Below are positions 10,671-22,020 of a stretch of DNA of 64,000 nucleotides, piece by piece. The notes beneath the pieces are model-generated. The model was not told the DNA's origin and ran no database searches. It worked only from the letters and a program-made list of their open reading frames with translations. The DNA lies in the NCBI GenBank assembly GCA_047967505.1, contig CM106538.1; one strand, given 5' to 3'. Both the position numbers and the translations under genes were made by a program. The DNA is from Dipteris shenzhenensis (lineage: Eukaryota > Polypodiophyta > Polypodiopsida > Gleicheniales). Positions within the stretch are counted from its first letter, which is position 1, and each line of letters begins with the position of its first letter.

Positions 10671-11170
10671 TTGGATGATGATGAACCTACCACCTGTGAA
10701 CTTGAGAAGGCATCTAAGCATTATGTTTTAATAGGTTGGCTTAGCTTGATTCACAAGGATCTAAAGCCATTAAACATATTGCTTGGTGATGATCATAGGA
10801 CTAAGGTCTCAGATTTAGGGTTGGTAAAGCTCGCACCTAAAGGTAACAAATGCCATGGAGTGGGTAGGGGAGGCTAATGCATGGCAAGGGGAGGATAGGG
10901 GGATTTGATTTTTGAAATAGACACTAGAGCCATGTGCCTTGCATGTGGATTTTTCCTTTTAACATGCTAGTATGATTTCTACTTCCTACCACCATATCCT
11001 TGGTCACAGTAAGCAACTTACTGCCTTTGAATTGGAAAATATTTGCACGAGTTTGCTTGGCAAGAGCTCATTCACAAATATCTCAAGCCATCCACCTTGA
11101 TTCCAAATTATTTACCGAGAGGAGATGGGCTAGAATCTTTGGGTATCTACCTCCTAAATACATTGGTATG
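10671..11170 (+). pseudogene. Two decayed fragments of a receptor-like kinase (TMK-like catalytic loop)
   Basis: The first fragment (about 10730-10850) reads [20 protein letters not shown] followed by [14 protein letters not shown]. That is the kinase catalytic loop (HRDLKPSN) and the DFG region (here DLG), with wording typical of plant TMK-type leucine-rich-repeat receptor kinases. The second fragment (about 11030-11165) repeats the region in worse condition: PLNWKIFARVCLARA, a decayed IHKYLKPST in another frame, then ARIFGYLPPKYIG, matching the activation-segment end GTFGYLAPEY. No Lys/Gly loop, membrane segment or LRR is present. These are captured or retroposed scraps of a host kinase, not a gene. 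Confidence 0.7.
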
Positions 11171-11239
11171 CTTGCTTTTGATTTGTGGCAATCATGCCAA
11201 TTGATTTCTACTCATGTTAGTTCTATGGAATCTGTGTAA

Positions 11240-12959
11240 TCCACTTATACAATTGAGTTAATACATACCTGAAAAGATTTTTGTATTTTGTTTTGGATGC
11301 AGCTCTTCTACCATTGTTCCAAATCTTGGGGAGTCGGGTTTCCATGTGCGACAAAGCCTTCATGCAATGAAGCGAGCTACAAGAGTGGAGGGCTCTGCAA
11401 TTTCTGACATTGTGTTGTCATCTTTTCGTGAGCCACATGGCTTCGTGCGACAAATCCAGTTGTTGTAAGGGCGTAGACTACAACCCATGGAGCAAATTAG
11501 GGTCCCAAGTTGCCTTCAAAGTGTTTTAAGTCTAGCCGTGAACGTTGCACTGCTAATATAATGAAATGACTTAGAAGGGGGAGAGCTTCAACCCATGCAA
11601 CCAAGCGTTCAAGTCATTACAATCTTTTAAAGTCCATTCAAGCCATGTGCAAGCATAATAAGGATGCATGTGCCATGAACACATGGTATTTGGCCTCTTT
11701 ATGGGGAGAAATCCATTGAGACGGTGGTGCAGTAATAGCACAGGGCATGGGAGAATTCCCTAGAACTCTCATTGCAAGAATTTCTCAAATTGAGAATAGC
11801 GTGAAGGACTCTAATCAATGGATGCAGTAGATTTTGGGGAGGGTGGAGAAGGGGCAGTTGTATGTGAGAATGGGTGTAGACTACAAGTTGATAAGCTGAA
11901 AAAACAAGTTCAGCTACTACTGTCCACTGAGGTGTCAATGTTCAAAGTTGGTTTAAATAGGCTAACTGCTTTCATGACTAGGATGAGCCATAAACTAGAG
12001 AAGTTCGCAACCCATGACAATTAAGAGACTCCTGAGACTTTTATGTCACCTTTTGTACTGGAACCCCAATTGCTTCTATGGGATTCTTGTACTTGGGTTG
12101 CCCTTATGTTATTTGGCAGGACAAGTTTTTTGTAAAGGATTATATTTAGTTTTATTTATGGAAATAATCTATTTTTGCTTCTTACTTGACGTATATATGG
12201 AAATGGAAGCTAATTTAATTCAATATTTGAATTGTGCATTGTTCCTTCCCATTTTTGTTTTGTTTGAGATATACTCAAATATTTGTAATTTTTTGCATCA
12301 TGTATTCGCATAAATGCTTATGCAATGCTTATACATTTTTATTTGAAAATATTCATTCATATACACATCGTTTCTTGAGATGGTCAACTTTGAGTTTTTA
12401 GATATGTTAGCTTTGGTTTTTGTGGTTCAAATGATGGTTGCACATATGGTATTGTATTTTGCTCATATGTTGAAAAAATATGAGCATTACTCTTACCAAA
12501 AGATAGTGACACACTGAATCTTGGTCATGGGACACTATGAGTTCAATGCATAGATGGTAAGCTCTCAATTTTAGATAGATGGGAAAAGGATGGCTTTGTT
12601 AATTAACCTTGCTTCTTGCTTTTCTAAATTATTTTCTTCCTTAGGGCACGTTGGTTGAGATCCATCAATTTTGTCATGGTTAGGGATGATGCATGGGTTA
12701 TTTGATTAAGCTATTTTTCCCTTTGAGCAATAGATCTTTATGTAGTTGGTTGATGGATACAGAAGATGGCAAGATGAATAGAAGAGAGGCTACATTTAGT
12801 ACGTTCTCATAGGAGAAGATTGTTGGATTCAAGGCCCGTTGCGCTTATGCTATGCGAAGAACAAGGTCTAAAATTGGTCTTTAATGCTCCTTCTCTTCAT
12901 GCACTCGGATCCATGGATCATACATGCAGCTTTTTTCAGGCTCAACTGTGGAAACAAGA
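11240..12959. other. No gene recognised
   Basis: AT-rich DNA. The short plus frames at 11818-12024 and 12014-12313 match nothing I know and have no supporting signals. The decayed Helitron N-terminus begins near the right edge, where CHCC-type residues appear at about 13005-13020. Confidence 0.45.
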
Positions 12960-14710
12960 GATGCGAATGCGTATGCATCAAACAAGCACTGTTGTAAAGT
13001 TGGTCATGTGTCATTGTTGCCGTTAGAAGAACCACCAGAGATTTTGAGAGTTCTACTACATGGACATGATGCTAGAAGCAAACTATTTAAAGTACATTAG
13101 GGCTTATAATAGTGCCATGGCATTTGTTTCATTGGAAGCCCATGTTGATCAAATGTTCCATGGGAATGGGGGTATACAGAACTTTTGGTCCATGGTAGTG
13201 TGTACACCGGGTTGGAAATTTGTTGCCCGATGAGGCTAGGCAAGAGATGCCACGTTTTGCACAATTGTAAGTGCATGACACTGATCATGAACTAGAACAT
13301 TGTTTGCATGGGGGGATGCCTGGCTTGGATCCAGGCATTTTGGAGTTATTGCAGAGGATGATGCACGAGCATAATCCATATGCTAGTGCATTGATGGCTA
13401 TCGGGCAAGTGCTAAGAACAAATCCACATACAAATCTGAGGATGGTTATTTGTGAGAGCCGCTCCACCTCAAGGCAGTACTTGGCTCCTATAGCTAGCGA
13501 GGTTGCTACAATCATGCCAGGACGAGGGGATGACTTCGATATCGAAAATCAAGACATTCAGATTTTTAGCTGCAATGGGTTTGTGCGTAGAAATTCTAAT
13601 TTGCACTGATCATGCATGTCTCTCATGTATGTTCTTTTGTTCCCTTAGGGGGAAGATGGTTGGCATCCATATATTCCATATAGTGATGTTCATAATCACA
13701 CACTATTGCACTAGATACGTGGACAGAGTTGTGTCACCCTGAGACAGTACTACACATATCGTTTGCAAGTGAGATATTATACAAATGCATGTCTTTTGCA
13801 TGGGGGTAGATTGTTGCAGCAATACATGGTTGATGCCTACAGTAGCATGGAAGAGTCCAGGTTGGTGTGGATACGAAACAACCAAGCTTCCCTACATGAT
13901 GAAGTCTATCAAGGGTTGATGGACATGGTAAATACAGCTGATGGGACACGTACTATGCTGGGCAATGCTACAGGGCGTAGGGTGGTGTTGGCTTCTTCTT
14001 TTACGGGAGGGCCTCGGTATATGTGCCAGCTATACCAAGATGCTATGGCAATTGTCAGGAAAAGGGGCAAACCTGATTTATTCATTACATTCACCTGTAA
14101 TCCCAAATGGCCTGAAATATCTGCAGCATTGTTGTCGAGGCAAACTGCACAAGACCGGCCAGATTTGACAGCCCGTGTGTTTTTTCAAAAGCATAAGGAC
14201 GTGATGTAGTAAATTACAAAACATAATTTGTTTGGGAAGGTGGATGCATACGTGAGTGTGATATATTTCAAAAGAGAGGTCTACCACACTCACACATATT
14301 GTTGATATTAGAAGGTGGTTTCAAACCCATGGAGATCGGTCACAATGACCGATTAGTGTGTGCAGAGTTGCCAGATAAGGCAATGTTCCTGGAGTTGTCC
14401 GTGTGGTGCACTAAATCCATCTACAGCTTGCATGGTTGATGGAAAGTGCATTCGTTATCCACATGCATTCTCGCAGACTACTATTGTTGGCAACAATGGC
14501 TATCCAATTTACATGCGTCGTGATGATGGTAGAAAGATACAGGTGAAAGGGGGTGTGATTGATAATCGTTGGATTGTGCCATTTAATCCTTTCCTCTCCG
14601 TGAAGTACAAGGCACACATAAATGTTGAAATATGCTTCACAATCACTGCAGTTAAGTATTTGTATAAATATCTGTACAAAGGTCATGACAAAGCCATCAT
14701 CAGGATGTAG
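12960..14710 (+). pseudogene. Helitron N-terminal domain and Rep (HUH) nuclease, broken
   Basis: Recognisable Helitron blocks occur in shifting frames. IRAYNSAMAFVSLEAHVDQM lies near 13100. LDPGILELLQRMMHEHNP and IASEVATIM lie in the frame 13271-13609. RLLQQYMVDAYSSMEESR, SSFTGGPRYM and PDLFITFTCNPKWPEI lie in the frame 13763-14209. The HUH metal site survives as LPHSHILLIL at about 14281-14310 after a frameshift, so both His residues are present. The tyrosine block KYLYKYLYKGHDK is at about 14653-14690 in the frame 14360-14710, where catalytic tyrosines are expected. Rep nicks and joins single-stranded DNA in rolling-circle transposition. At least four frame changes separate the blocks. Confidence 0.85.
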
Positions 14711-14839
14711 TCACAATACTTGTTTTTTGTGAGCCAACATCTCCTGGACTTTTGTGGGAAAATTTTTTCGTTGAGCTTTCGAATGATTTTTTTCATATAT
14801 TGTAATCAAGTATAGGGAATTTAATTGATCGTCATGCAC

Positions 14840-16259
14840 TAGCGATAAAGAAGGTTGTATTGCACTTGGAGCACATTCTTCAACAATATGGGCGAAGGTT
14901 GGCTGAGTTTGACGTTGACCTTTCTCTACAATTGCTTGCTCTCTTGGTTGCGTGGGTAGGGGCTCATCGCTTTGGCATGTGCATCTTCTGGGATTGCTGC
15001 ATTGCTACTAGCCAATGGACACATGGCACACTCACCATTCAAGATACCGTTGGAGCTGGATGGTACTAGAAGCTACAATATTAAGGTTAATAGTCACCTC
15101 GCAGATGTTTTGAAGATGGCTAGGCTAATAATATGGGATGAGGAACCCATGACTCACCGGTTTGCTTTCGAGGCACTAGACAGAACATTGTGAGATATCA
15201 TGTCCAATGAGCAACTTTTTGGTGAGAAGGTGGTATTGTTGGGGGGGGATTTTAGACAAGTCTTGCCAGTGCTTCCAAAGGCAGGACGAGAGGATATTGT
15301 CAATGCTACCTTATGCTACTCAAGGATTTGGGGTCGCACTACAGTATTGAAGTTGACGCAAAATATGTGAGTCCTTCAGAATGGTGATAATTGTGCCGAG
15401 CAAGAGTTCACGCAATGGGTTTTGGACATTGGCAATGGGATAAATAGATGTACAAAAGAAGATACTATTGTGATTCCATCGCAGATGCTTTTAGAGACAA
15501 AGTCCATGGAAGGCCTCATTGGATGGGTGTATCATGGGCTTGCAATTGTTTTGGACTGTGCACCATACTTTTGAGAGCATGCTATTCTTGCACCTCGAAA
15601 CATTGAGGTTGATGCAATTAATGCTACGGCATTGAAGGCAATGCCCGGTGAGGACAGGGAGTACCTAAGCACAGACTCAATGGACAACTCAAGGGGAGAT
15701 TCCTTTTTGTTTACAGTTTTTGTTTACAGTCGAGTATCTGAACAGTCTTGATCTTGGTGGTGGATATCCCCCGCATCGATGGGTTTTGAAAAGGAATGCT
15801 CCTATAATTTTGTTGTGCAATTTGAATCCTCGCCAGGGTCTGTGCAATGGGACATGGTTGATATGCAAAGAGTTTCACACGAAAGTGTTAGAAGCTGAAA
15901 TCATTACCGGTACCAATGTTGGTGATAGAACGTTCATTCCAAGGATAACACTCATTCTGACCAACCTTAAACTTCCATTCGACATGAGGAGATGGCAATT
16001 TCCTATCCGATTGGCATTCGGCATGACAATCAATAAGTCACAGGGCCAAACATTGTCTTTTTTGGGACTATACTTGGCGACTCTGGTATTCAATCATGGC
16101 CAGCTATACATGGCATTTTCATGTATCCAAGCATCAAACGCCGTTAAGGTTTTCATCTCAGAGAGTGCATCTAATGCCAGGGGCGAGGAGACGGATAATA
16201 CTTCTACCACAAATGTTCTGTACAAGGAAGTTTTGCAATTGGCAACAACAAGAGCCTAG
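14840..16259 (+). pseudogene. Helitron PIF1-type helicase, Walker A deleted
   Basis: Motif Ia appears as ASSGIAALLLANGHMAHS near 14980-15030, the Walker B-like block as LIIWDEEPMTH at about 15127, and motif III as [12 protein letters not shown] at about 15233. The C-terminal helicase blocks are FPIRLAFGMTINKSQGQTL (about 16000) and LYMAFSCIQAS (family usually VYVALSRV). The GxxGTGKT Walker A loop that should precede motif Ia is missing, because the sequence goes straight from Rep debris to motif Ia. Stops occur near 15190, 15367 and 15572. The last 180 codons (15720-16259) are uninterrupted, ending in TAG at 16257. No ATP-driven unwinding would be expected. Confidence 0.88.
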
Positions 16260-16580
16260 GAGTATGACATTGCTCTTTCAAGCCCTCCTCAGACTTTCTT
16301 GGGTGGCAAATCTTCATTTCGGTAATCTTTGTATAGCTTTTTTTAAGTTCTTTCAATATTCTATCCAAGAATTGTCATAGGTCTTTGGGAATGCTGGCTA
16401 TTTATACAAATATGAAGTGAGACATAATATTTCATGATTTTGTCCTTGATGATGTTTGGATTTCATTTTTCATTTGAGTTATGAGTTTGCAATATACTAC
16501 AAGCTATTTTCTCTTCAAAGTCTATTGTTTTTTCCTGTATATGTAGATTGACACGTGCGTTTCTTTTTGCAATGCGATAG

Positions 16581-17340
16581 GATGTCTTGGCAGTTCACGT
16601 TTGTCACTGAAACAGGAGTGCACATGCAAGGTACATAGTTGCTTGACAACCATGTTTTATGGCAACCTGTTTAATAGTATAGTTGTTCACTTTTAGAAAA
16701 TTGCAGATCCTGTGGGTTGGGGATCTCTAGCGTGCAACTGGAGCTGGAGAGCTACCTTGGGTAAGAATTGTGTACATTGTTTGTTGCTTTATTTCTGTTT
16801 GAGAGAGGTTTTTTGGATTATATATGAGTGGGAAAACATGCTATTGTTTGTCTTTTAGGATTGTTCCTGATTTAAGGTTTGTAATGAATCTCCACGTCCA
16901 CAATCCTTTGGAGGGACGAGTCCACTTGGGATATTACGTTGTCCTGGCTTGCCGGCTTCATAGGGATGATGGACCACAAACCATCAATGTTCGCTAGCTG
17001 GGATACTATGAATGTGTGCGGGCACAAATTTTCTATCAAGGTCAAAATGGGGACTATACGTACACCTTTGTCCGCACTGTTGACAGCCTTTTGCATCTGA
17101 GTAAGTACTCTAACGAATGAGTTGGGTTTTACCAACATACATGTATAAAAGTTTTATGGCTCAATATTTATAGTTCCTAAATTATCTTTTTATGTGATGC
17201 TGGTCAAGATACAATTATTGGTACTCCGCTGTATGTTCATAGCCACCGCGGATGCGATGGATGTGGTGGACGTGGAGTGAATGGACGCCGCAGGCTTTTC
17301 CCTATAGTACATGGCCGCAGACTTGTCCCTTAGGGATGTT
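16581..17340 (+). other. Exon-like passenger DNA 3' of the Helitron helicase
   Basis: Several stretches are bounded by plausible splice sites. One lies at about 16581-16630 (after ...CGATAG, before GTACAT), one at 16707-16760 (after TTGCAG, before GTAAGAATTG), and one at 16861-17099 (after TCTTTTAG, before GTAAGTACTC). A last one starts near 17210. The 16861-17099 block contains sense-like peptide such as RVHLGYYVVLACRLHRDDG and GDYTYTFVRTVDSLLHL, with one stop. I do not recognise the protein. Helitrons often carry host gene pieces with introns, so capture is the likely origin, though an unrelated degraded gene is possible. Confidence 0.4.
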
Positions 17341-17539
17341 TGTGTGTCTATTGTAGATTTTGTATGTTCAGTTATGACTTTGGTTGCGGTTGGACATATC
17401 AATCAGTTCTCTTGCTTCACTTTCGGATGTAATATTTTGAAGGTACTATGTCATAGAGAATTTTTTGGTTAGAGTATGTTGCTTGCATTTAAATGTTTCT
17501 TTTGTTATATTGTTGGTTTAAGACATTTTAGCATCTTGA

Positions 17540-17562
17540 GACCCGACAGAGCGGGTCGCTAG
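17540..17562 (+). other. Possible Helitron 3' end: 6-bp hairpin then CTAG
   Basis: GACCCG pairs with CGGGTC across a 6-base loop, followed after one base by CTAG. Helitron 3' ends typically carry a GC-rich hairpin shortly before CTRR. The next base is C rather than the host T, and the spacing is short, so the call is tentative. Confidence 0.35.
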
Positions 17563-18435
17563 CCCGTCGTAGATGGGTCAGGTTACTCATGATCTAAAGG
17601 GAATATTCTCCCTACTTCTCACTGTAGGAATGTACAACCCCCAAATAGTGGTAATACTCTAATTGTATGCTATGGAAGTCTCATTCTATAATGTACCTAG
17701 TATTTCTGTTGTGTGGCGCTGTTAACCACTAGCCGTGTAAACAACAAATACATGCTTGTCAACTGGCCAGCCTAGAGAGTCTCGGTCTATGGATACACAT
17801 CTAAAGAAAAGTCCCAGGTCTCCAAATAGCTCTTAACCAATCCAAATCAATTTGTTACAAAATATATGCCCAAAGCTGTATATTTTGGCACAGAGGAGCG
17901 TTACCTCCTTCGAAATAACAGGGAATGGCTAAGGTAGACGGTCGAGCTTAAGAGATAGCCGCTCCGTCATGCCACCACTGTATATATATCTACCCAAAAA
18001 GAAGAAGCCGCATTAGTATAGCTCACAAGCTTGTCTGATGCTGCTAATCTTCAGCCAAGTATGCAGAAGTAGATGCTTATCGTTGACAGCCAACTCTGAG
18101 CTCTTTTCCCATTACTTTCTATAAGTCTTTTACAATGATGATCTCTGAACTTTGGCCTGCAGTGGGCGGTGCTTACTTTGCTCACTAGTGACTACCAAAT
18201 TAGATTGATGGTCTATCGATATCCACGTTAGTCGCTTGCATACCCACTGTGTAGCCACTTGGATATCCATGCTAGTTGCTTGCATTTCCACGTTAGATTG
18301 ATGGCCTTTACAAGGAGTGGAGCTCTACCTCCTGTAATAAAGAGCGGGACAATAGCGACGAGCAAATGTTACGTGATGATAGAAAGCTAGAAGGCACCGT
18401 GCTAGTCATACATATCTCTCTGCCATTTATTCATT
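17563..18435. other. No gene recognised
   Basis: Mixed-composition DNA without coding pattern. A short near-repeat of ATATCCA[CT]G[TC]TAG..GCTTGCAT occurs at about 18218-18300. Confidence 0.45.
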
Positions 18436-18720
18436 GTGTATTCGATAACAATCCATCAAGTACAAGGATATGTTGATTCAGATATGGTAGGTGATAAAGA
18501 TGGAAGAAGAAGCACCACCAGTTATGTTCTCACTGTAGATGGAACAACAGTAAGCGGGGTTTCAAAGTTGCAAAAGGTTGTGGCACTTTCTACAACAGAA
18601 GCAGAATATGTTGCAGTTACAGACGCTAATAAAGAGATGATTTGGTTGCAGAGGTTTATGGAGGAGCTTGGGAAGAAGCAATAAAATTGCAGCTTGTATA
18701 GTGATAGCTAGATTGCTATT
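18436..18720 (+). pseudogene. copia RNase H fragment
   Basis: The open frame reads GYVDSDMVGDKDGRRSTTSY, then VSKLQKVVALSTTEAEYVAV and EMIWLQRFMEELGKKQ. This is the characteristic Ty1/copia RNase H sequence, including the first catalytic Asp (DSD) and the TEAEY block. After a stop at 18682 the homology continues for a few codons (CSLYSDS) and breaks at about 18720. It is an isolated fragment with no RT upstream, on the same strand as the truncated element at 3289-6115 but 12 kb away. Confidence 0.85.
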
Positions 18721-18888
18721 GGAACCTACTAGGAGGCACTTCCTCCCATTTCTTTGCCCTTCACAAGAGAAAAAACACACTTTAAACTTCCATGATCCAT
18801 GCAATGACATGATATTTTTACTGGAGATACAAAGCAAGTTTTTTATGGAGAAGGAAGAAAAGCTCTTGCTTGTTGCTCCTTGTAAATA

Positions 18889-18970
18889 GCAAAAAAAAAG
18901 GGAGGGTGTACCTCCTAGCAAGCCGCTATATTGTAGCCTCCTAGGAGGCACTTACTCCCTTTTTTTTTGC
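18889..18970. repeat. Imperfect hairpin, 30-bp arms
   Basis: The arms at 18889-18918 (GC, A9, GGGAGGG...CCTCCTAG) and 18941-18970 (CTAGGAGG...CTCCCT, T-run, GC) are inverted copies around a 22-base loop. A third, half copy (CTACTAGGAGGCACTTCCTC) lies at about 18727. This could be a small MITE remnant or a folded 3' transcript end. Confidence 0.6.
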
Positions 18971-19148
18971 TCCTTCAAAGGGAATGGGAAAGAACTTTCA
19001 TTACTTTTTGGCCCTGCAAAGGGTCTTAGGGATAAGTGGATTTTTGGGAGGTGGGTTGGGAAAGTGGGGGTTTGTGAGTAGTCGGTCAAGTTGATCGGGT
19101 TAGTGGGGACTAGGGTTAGGTCTTAGGTTAATGATGTAGTTAGGAATG

Positions 19149-19231
19149 TTTGACCCAAATAGGAACTAACCCAAGATCTTACTAAATTTGTTTGACCCAA
19201 ATAGGAACTAACCCAAATCTTACTAAATTTG
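19149..19231. repeat. Tandem duplication of a 42-bp unit
   Basis: TTTGACCCAAATAGGAACTA begins both copies, 19149-19190 and 19191-19231. They are nearly identical, with a one-base length difference, so the duplication is recent. Confidence 0.85.
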
Positions 19232-19419
19232 TTTTAGTGCAGATGGGGACATATAGGAGTGCACACGGTTGGACCTATAACATATGGAGATACATCAAGA
19301 AGAGTTTTGCTATCACTCCTCCAGATCCCACTAGGCACAAAAGGGGTATAGGATGAGGAGGTGTTTCTTTTAGAGCATAGGCTCTAGATCCATGGGAACA
19401 CAGTTGTGGTGATTGAGAG

Positions 19420-19731
19420 ACTCAGACGGCGTTATGCACTCAAATCCCCAAGAGATTCTCGAGATGACCACTGAGTTTTATCGGGACTACTATTCTAGGT
19501 AAAGGAGGAGTCCCCTAGGTGATAGCTACTAGGGAGGCTATTTGGAACCACATCCCGTCAGTGGTGTCAAAGAGCATGCACAGGAAGCTAGAGAATATGT
19601 TTATAGATCAAGAGCTCTCATCGGCTTTGCAAGCACTTCCTTTACAGAAGTTCTTGGAAGAGAATGACTTGATGTCAACTTTATTAATCCCCTTCAATGG
19701 GCTATTAAGAAGATCTTTGACACAGGCTTGC
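19420..19731 (+). pseudogene. LINE ORF2 linker fragment
   Basis: The sequence PREILEMTTEFYRDYYS is followed, after a shift near 19500, by REAIWNHIPSVVSKSMHRKL and LSSALQALPLQKF. This resembles the stretch between endonuclease and RT of plant LINE ORF2, where an (A)L.ALP..KSPG block leads into RT. The copia element at 19732 is inserted directly after it, so the LINE scrap was the target. Confidence 0.5.
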
Positions 19732-19815
19732 TGAGAGTGCTCTCAACGGAAGCAAGAACGGAAGAGGGAGAGAGAGAAACAGAGAGCCACACAAGTTTTG
19801 GTGGGTGTAGAACCA
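19732..19815 (-). repeat. Truncated 3' LTR (R-U5-like part only)
   Basis: This aligns base for base over 84 positions with 21850-21933, with three substitutions seen (for example GAAGCAAG versus GAAGTAAG). It lacks the U3 part with the TATA box. Confidence 0.9.
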
Positions 19816-20412
19816 GTTGCCTTCCATAGACTTCCGTCTAATCTCCTCGGCCAACAAGCTACCCACAACATCATCAAATTTCAGTACTCCACTAGGTGCA
19901 GAGTTACTGACAGCTGTACGGAAGGTATCCCATGAGGATGGCAATGAACATAAGAGAAATATTGCCTTAGTCTCCGCATCAAAATTCATCTTTTGAGCCT
20001 GAAGCTGGCTGAAAATAATATTGAATTCATTCAAGTGAGAAGCAATGGAGACCCCTTCCTTCATCTGCAGCTCAAACAACCTCTTCATGAGGTAAACTTT
20101 ATTAGAGGCAGTTTCCTTCTCATAAGTGGCACACAGTTTCTTCCACAAATCTTTCGTAGTCTGCTGATTTACTACTGTGAAATAAACTGACTCTGCAAGA
20201 TGAAGTCTAATAGTAGACTTTGCTAATGCATCTAACTCATTCCAATCATCCTCAAACATATTTGCAGGCTTAGCTTCAATCCCTGCCAAGGGTTTAATCT
20301 GCTTCTTTTGAATAAGCACATCCCTTATTTGTTCTTTCCACAAAGAAAAGTTTGTCCCATCAAAGTTTTTAATGCTGAAAAACTCCTTTTCAGACATGGA
20401 AGAGGATGCCAT
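19816..20412 (-). pseudogene. copia gag, C-terminally truncated
   Basis: The start is taken as MASSSMSEKEFFSIKNFDGT at 20412; an upstream in-frame ATG at 20436 adds eight residues that fit the family less well. The UBN2-type gag core follows: FSLWKEQIRDVLIQKKQIKP, then LWKKLCATYEKETASNKVYL, then VLKFDDVVGSLLAEEIRRKS. About 199 codons of gag are continuous with no stop. After residue 199 the frame runs into LTR sequence and ends at 19705 with a meaningless Leu/Ser tail. The zinc knuckle is lost. It is closely related in wording to the gag at 59078-59575. Confidence 0.9.
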
Positions 20413-21834
20413 GATGCAAATGAAACAAAATCCCAAATGCTAGTGCCTGCAAGAGAGAATCACACCAAATACCAGGTGCACCCAAATGTATATGCCACAA
20501 TAGACTGAAATATCACCAAAATTCAAAGCTCAAAGCATCAAAAGATGCATCTGACTCATGTGCATATACTATGCATCCATATGAGCAAATCTGGCCCAAA
20601 AGAAAATGCCAATAAGTGCCAAATGACTCAAGCATAAACACTGTCCACTGGCATATGCATCAATAATATCTCATCCAAGAGAGCATAGCACTATCAGTGC
20701 ATCACCTACAATGTGTCAAAGCTGTCCCTCAGCATAAAATAGCATCCATGTGCAAAGCGTCCATAAAAATAGCATCCCATAAGGCAATTTGGGCCTATCA
20801 GTGCATCCAATAAGGACCGCAATGCATCCAAATAGCCTATAAATCATCCACTGCAACCCAATGCATACCACAAATGAGCACACACTGCTCAAACTGCAAC
20901 GAGAGTGATCTGCATAAGATATGCTCAAGAAATCATAGTCCCACGGTAATGACCGCTACTGAAAATAGAACCTGAGATGCCTCAAAACATGGGTGCCATT
21001 GCATAATCGGACTCAGCAAGAAAATCTGCAAATATCTCTCTTCTGCCAGAACTCCAAAATCCCAACCGATGAGTGAGAAATGGGAGTCAACACTTATCCA
21101 CTGCCATGTGGCATAAATCTAAGGTTTCAAAACCTTAGAATGAAAAATGCATAACAGAGAGACGAAATCGAATACACAAAGATCTATAACTCTAAAAATC
21201 CTCCACCGAATCATTCAAGAACTGATAGGTAGGGGTTTTTGGGCGTCCGGAATGCAATGGGACAGACGGTTTTGGAAACCGTGGTCTCAATCACTGGGTC
21301 CAACACATGGACTGAAAAACGTTTTTGGAAACAGAGCTATTTGTAAACTCCACCGGAGTGCAAATGATGAGCAACATAGAAGTTTTAGGACCTCCTGAGT
21401 CCACCGAAACTGACAGATCTGCAAATGGTTGCTCCAAACTTGAGTTCTAACACCCGGGCAAAAAACGCAGAAACTGACACAGTGAGTCAGAAATCTAATG
21501 AAATGATCCCAGATTCAAGAATGAAGGTGTTTCCAAGCTCCTGAAGTGAAGTGGACACCAAAAGCAAGCAATAGTTGCCTCTACAAGTCAATACAGAGTC
21601 TCTGTCATGGAACGGAACGGGGAAAAGCTCAAAAAACGACTTTTTCTTTGAAACTCTTAACAGGCTCTCAAAACCACTTCGCAGAGCCAAAGTGACTTTT
21701 CCAAAGGTTCCTCTAAGGTCTCTGCACACTCGGATGCAAGTAAAGTCACCCACAAAGCTTCCCACAGAGCTTCTCCTTCCTCCCACAGAGCTGCTGAGCT
21801 TCAAGCATTCACGCACACTCAGCTAGATCACCCG
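20413..21834 (-). other. Long untranslated leader of the deleted copia element
   Basis: About 1.4 kb between PBS and gag without a credible ORF on either strand. It has many ATGCATC/GATGCAT variants. By position it would carry dimerisation and packaging signals, but none can be shown from sequence alone. Confidence 0.5.
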
Positions 21835-21844
21835 GGCTCTGATA
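21835..21844 (-). other. Primer-binding site of the deleted copia element
   Basis: The minus strand reads TATCAGAGCC, five bases from the LTR end, matching the core of the initiator Met-tRNA complement. The usual leading TGG is altered. Confidence 0.7.
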
Positions 21845-21849
21845 CTAGT

Positions 21850-22020
21850 TGAGAGTGCTCTCAACGGAAGTAAGAACGGAAGAGGGAGAGAGAGAAACGG
21901 AGAGCCACACAAGTTTTGGTGGGTGCAGAACCACCCTAATCTTCTTTTTCATTCATTTATATATGTGTTTGAGTATTGTACATAACCGGGGTAAAGGCAC
22001 AGTGACCTTTAACCCCCACA
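21850..22020 (-). repeat. Complete 5' LTR, 171 bp
   Basis: On the minus strand it starts TGTGGGGGTTAAAGG at 22020 and ends ...CTCTCA at 21850, TG...CA as expected. TATATAAA on the minus strand at 21956-21963 is a likely TATA box. The end near the PBS carries a near-palindrome TGAGAGTGCTCTCA. Confidence 0.88.

Larger units (their letters stand above)
12960..17562 (+). mobile_element. Decayed Helitron (rolling-circle transposon)
   Basis: Helitron N-terminal domain, HUH Rep nuclease and PIF1-family helicase occur in the right order on the plus strand. They are followed by non-transposon exon-like DNA and a short hairpin plus CTAG at 17540-17562 that may be the 3' terminus. Many stops, shifts and deletions make it non-autonomous. 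The 5' TC end was not located. The kinase scraps at 10.7-11.2 kb could belong to it, but nothing ties them to it directly. Confidence 0.8.
19732..22020 (-). mobile_element. Deleted copia element with intact 5-bp TSD (CTTGC)
   Basis: A minus-strand element is flanked by CTTGC at 19727-19731 and 22021-22025. It has a complete 5' LTR (21850-22020), a PBS, a 1.4-kb leader and the start of gag (20412 down to 19816). Gag is fused straight to an 84-bp piece equal to the LTR's 3' part (19732-19815). Protease, integrase, RT, RNase H and the U3 of the 3' LTR are missing. The matching TSD says the deleted form inserted as it is, or lost its middle without disturbing the ends. It is non-autonomous. Confidence 0.9.

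Noticed and set aside
18436-18720. RNase H fragment as the missing 3' end of the copia element at 3289-6115
   Set aside because: Same strand and order, but 12 kb apart with a Helitron and satellites between and no matching breakpoint sequence, so a separate fragment is simpler.
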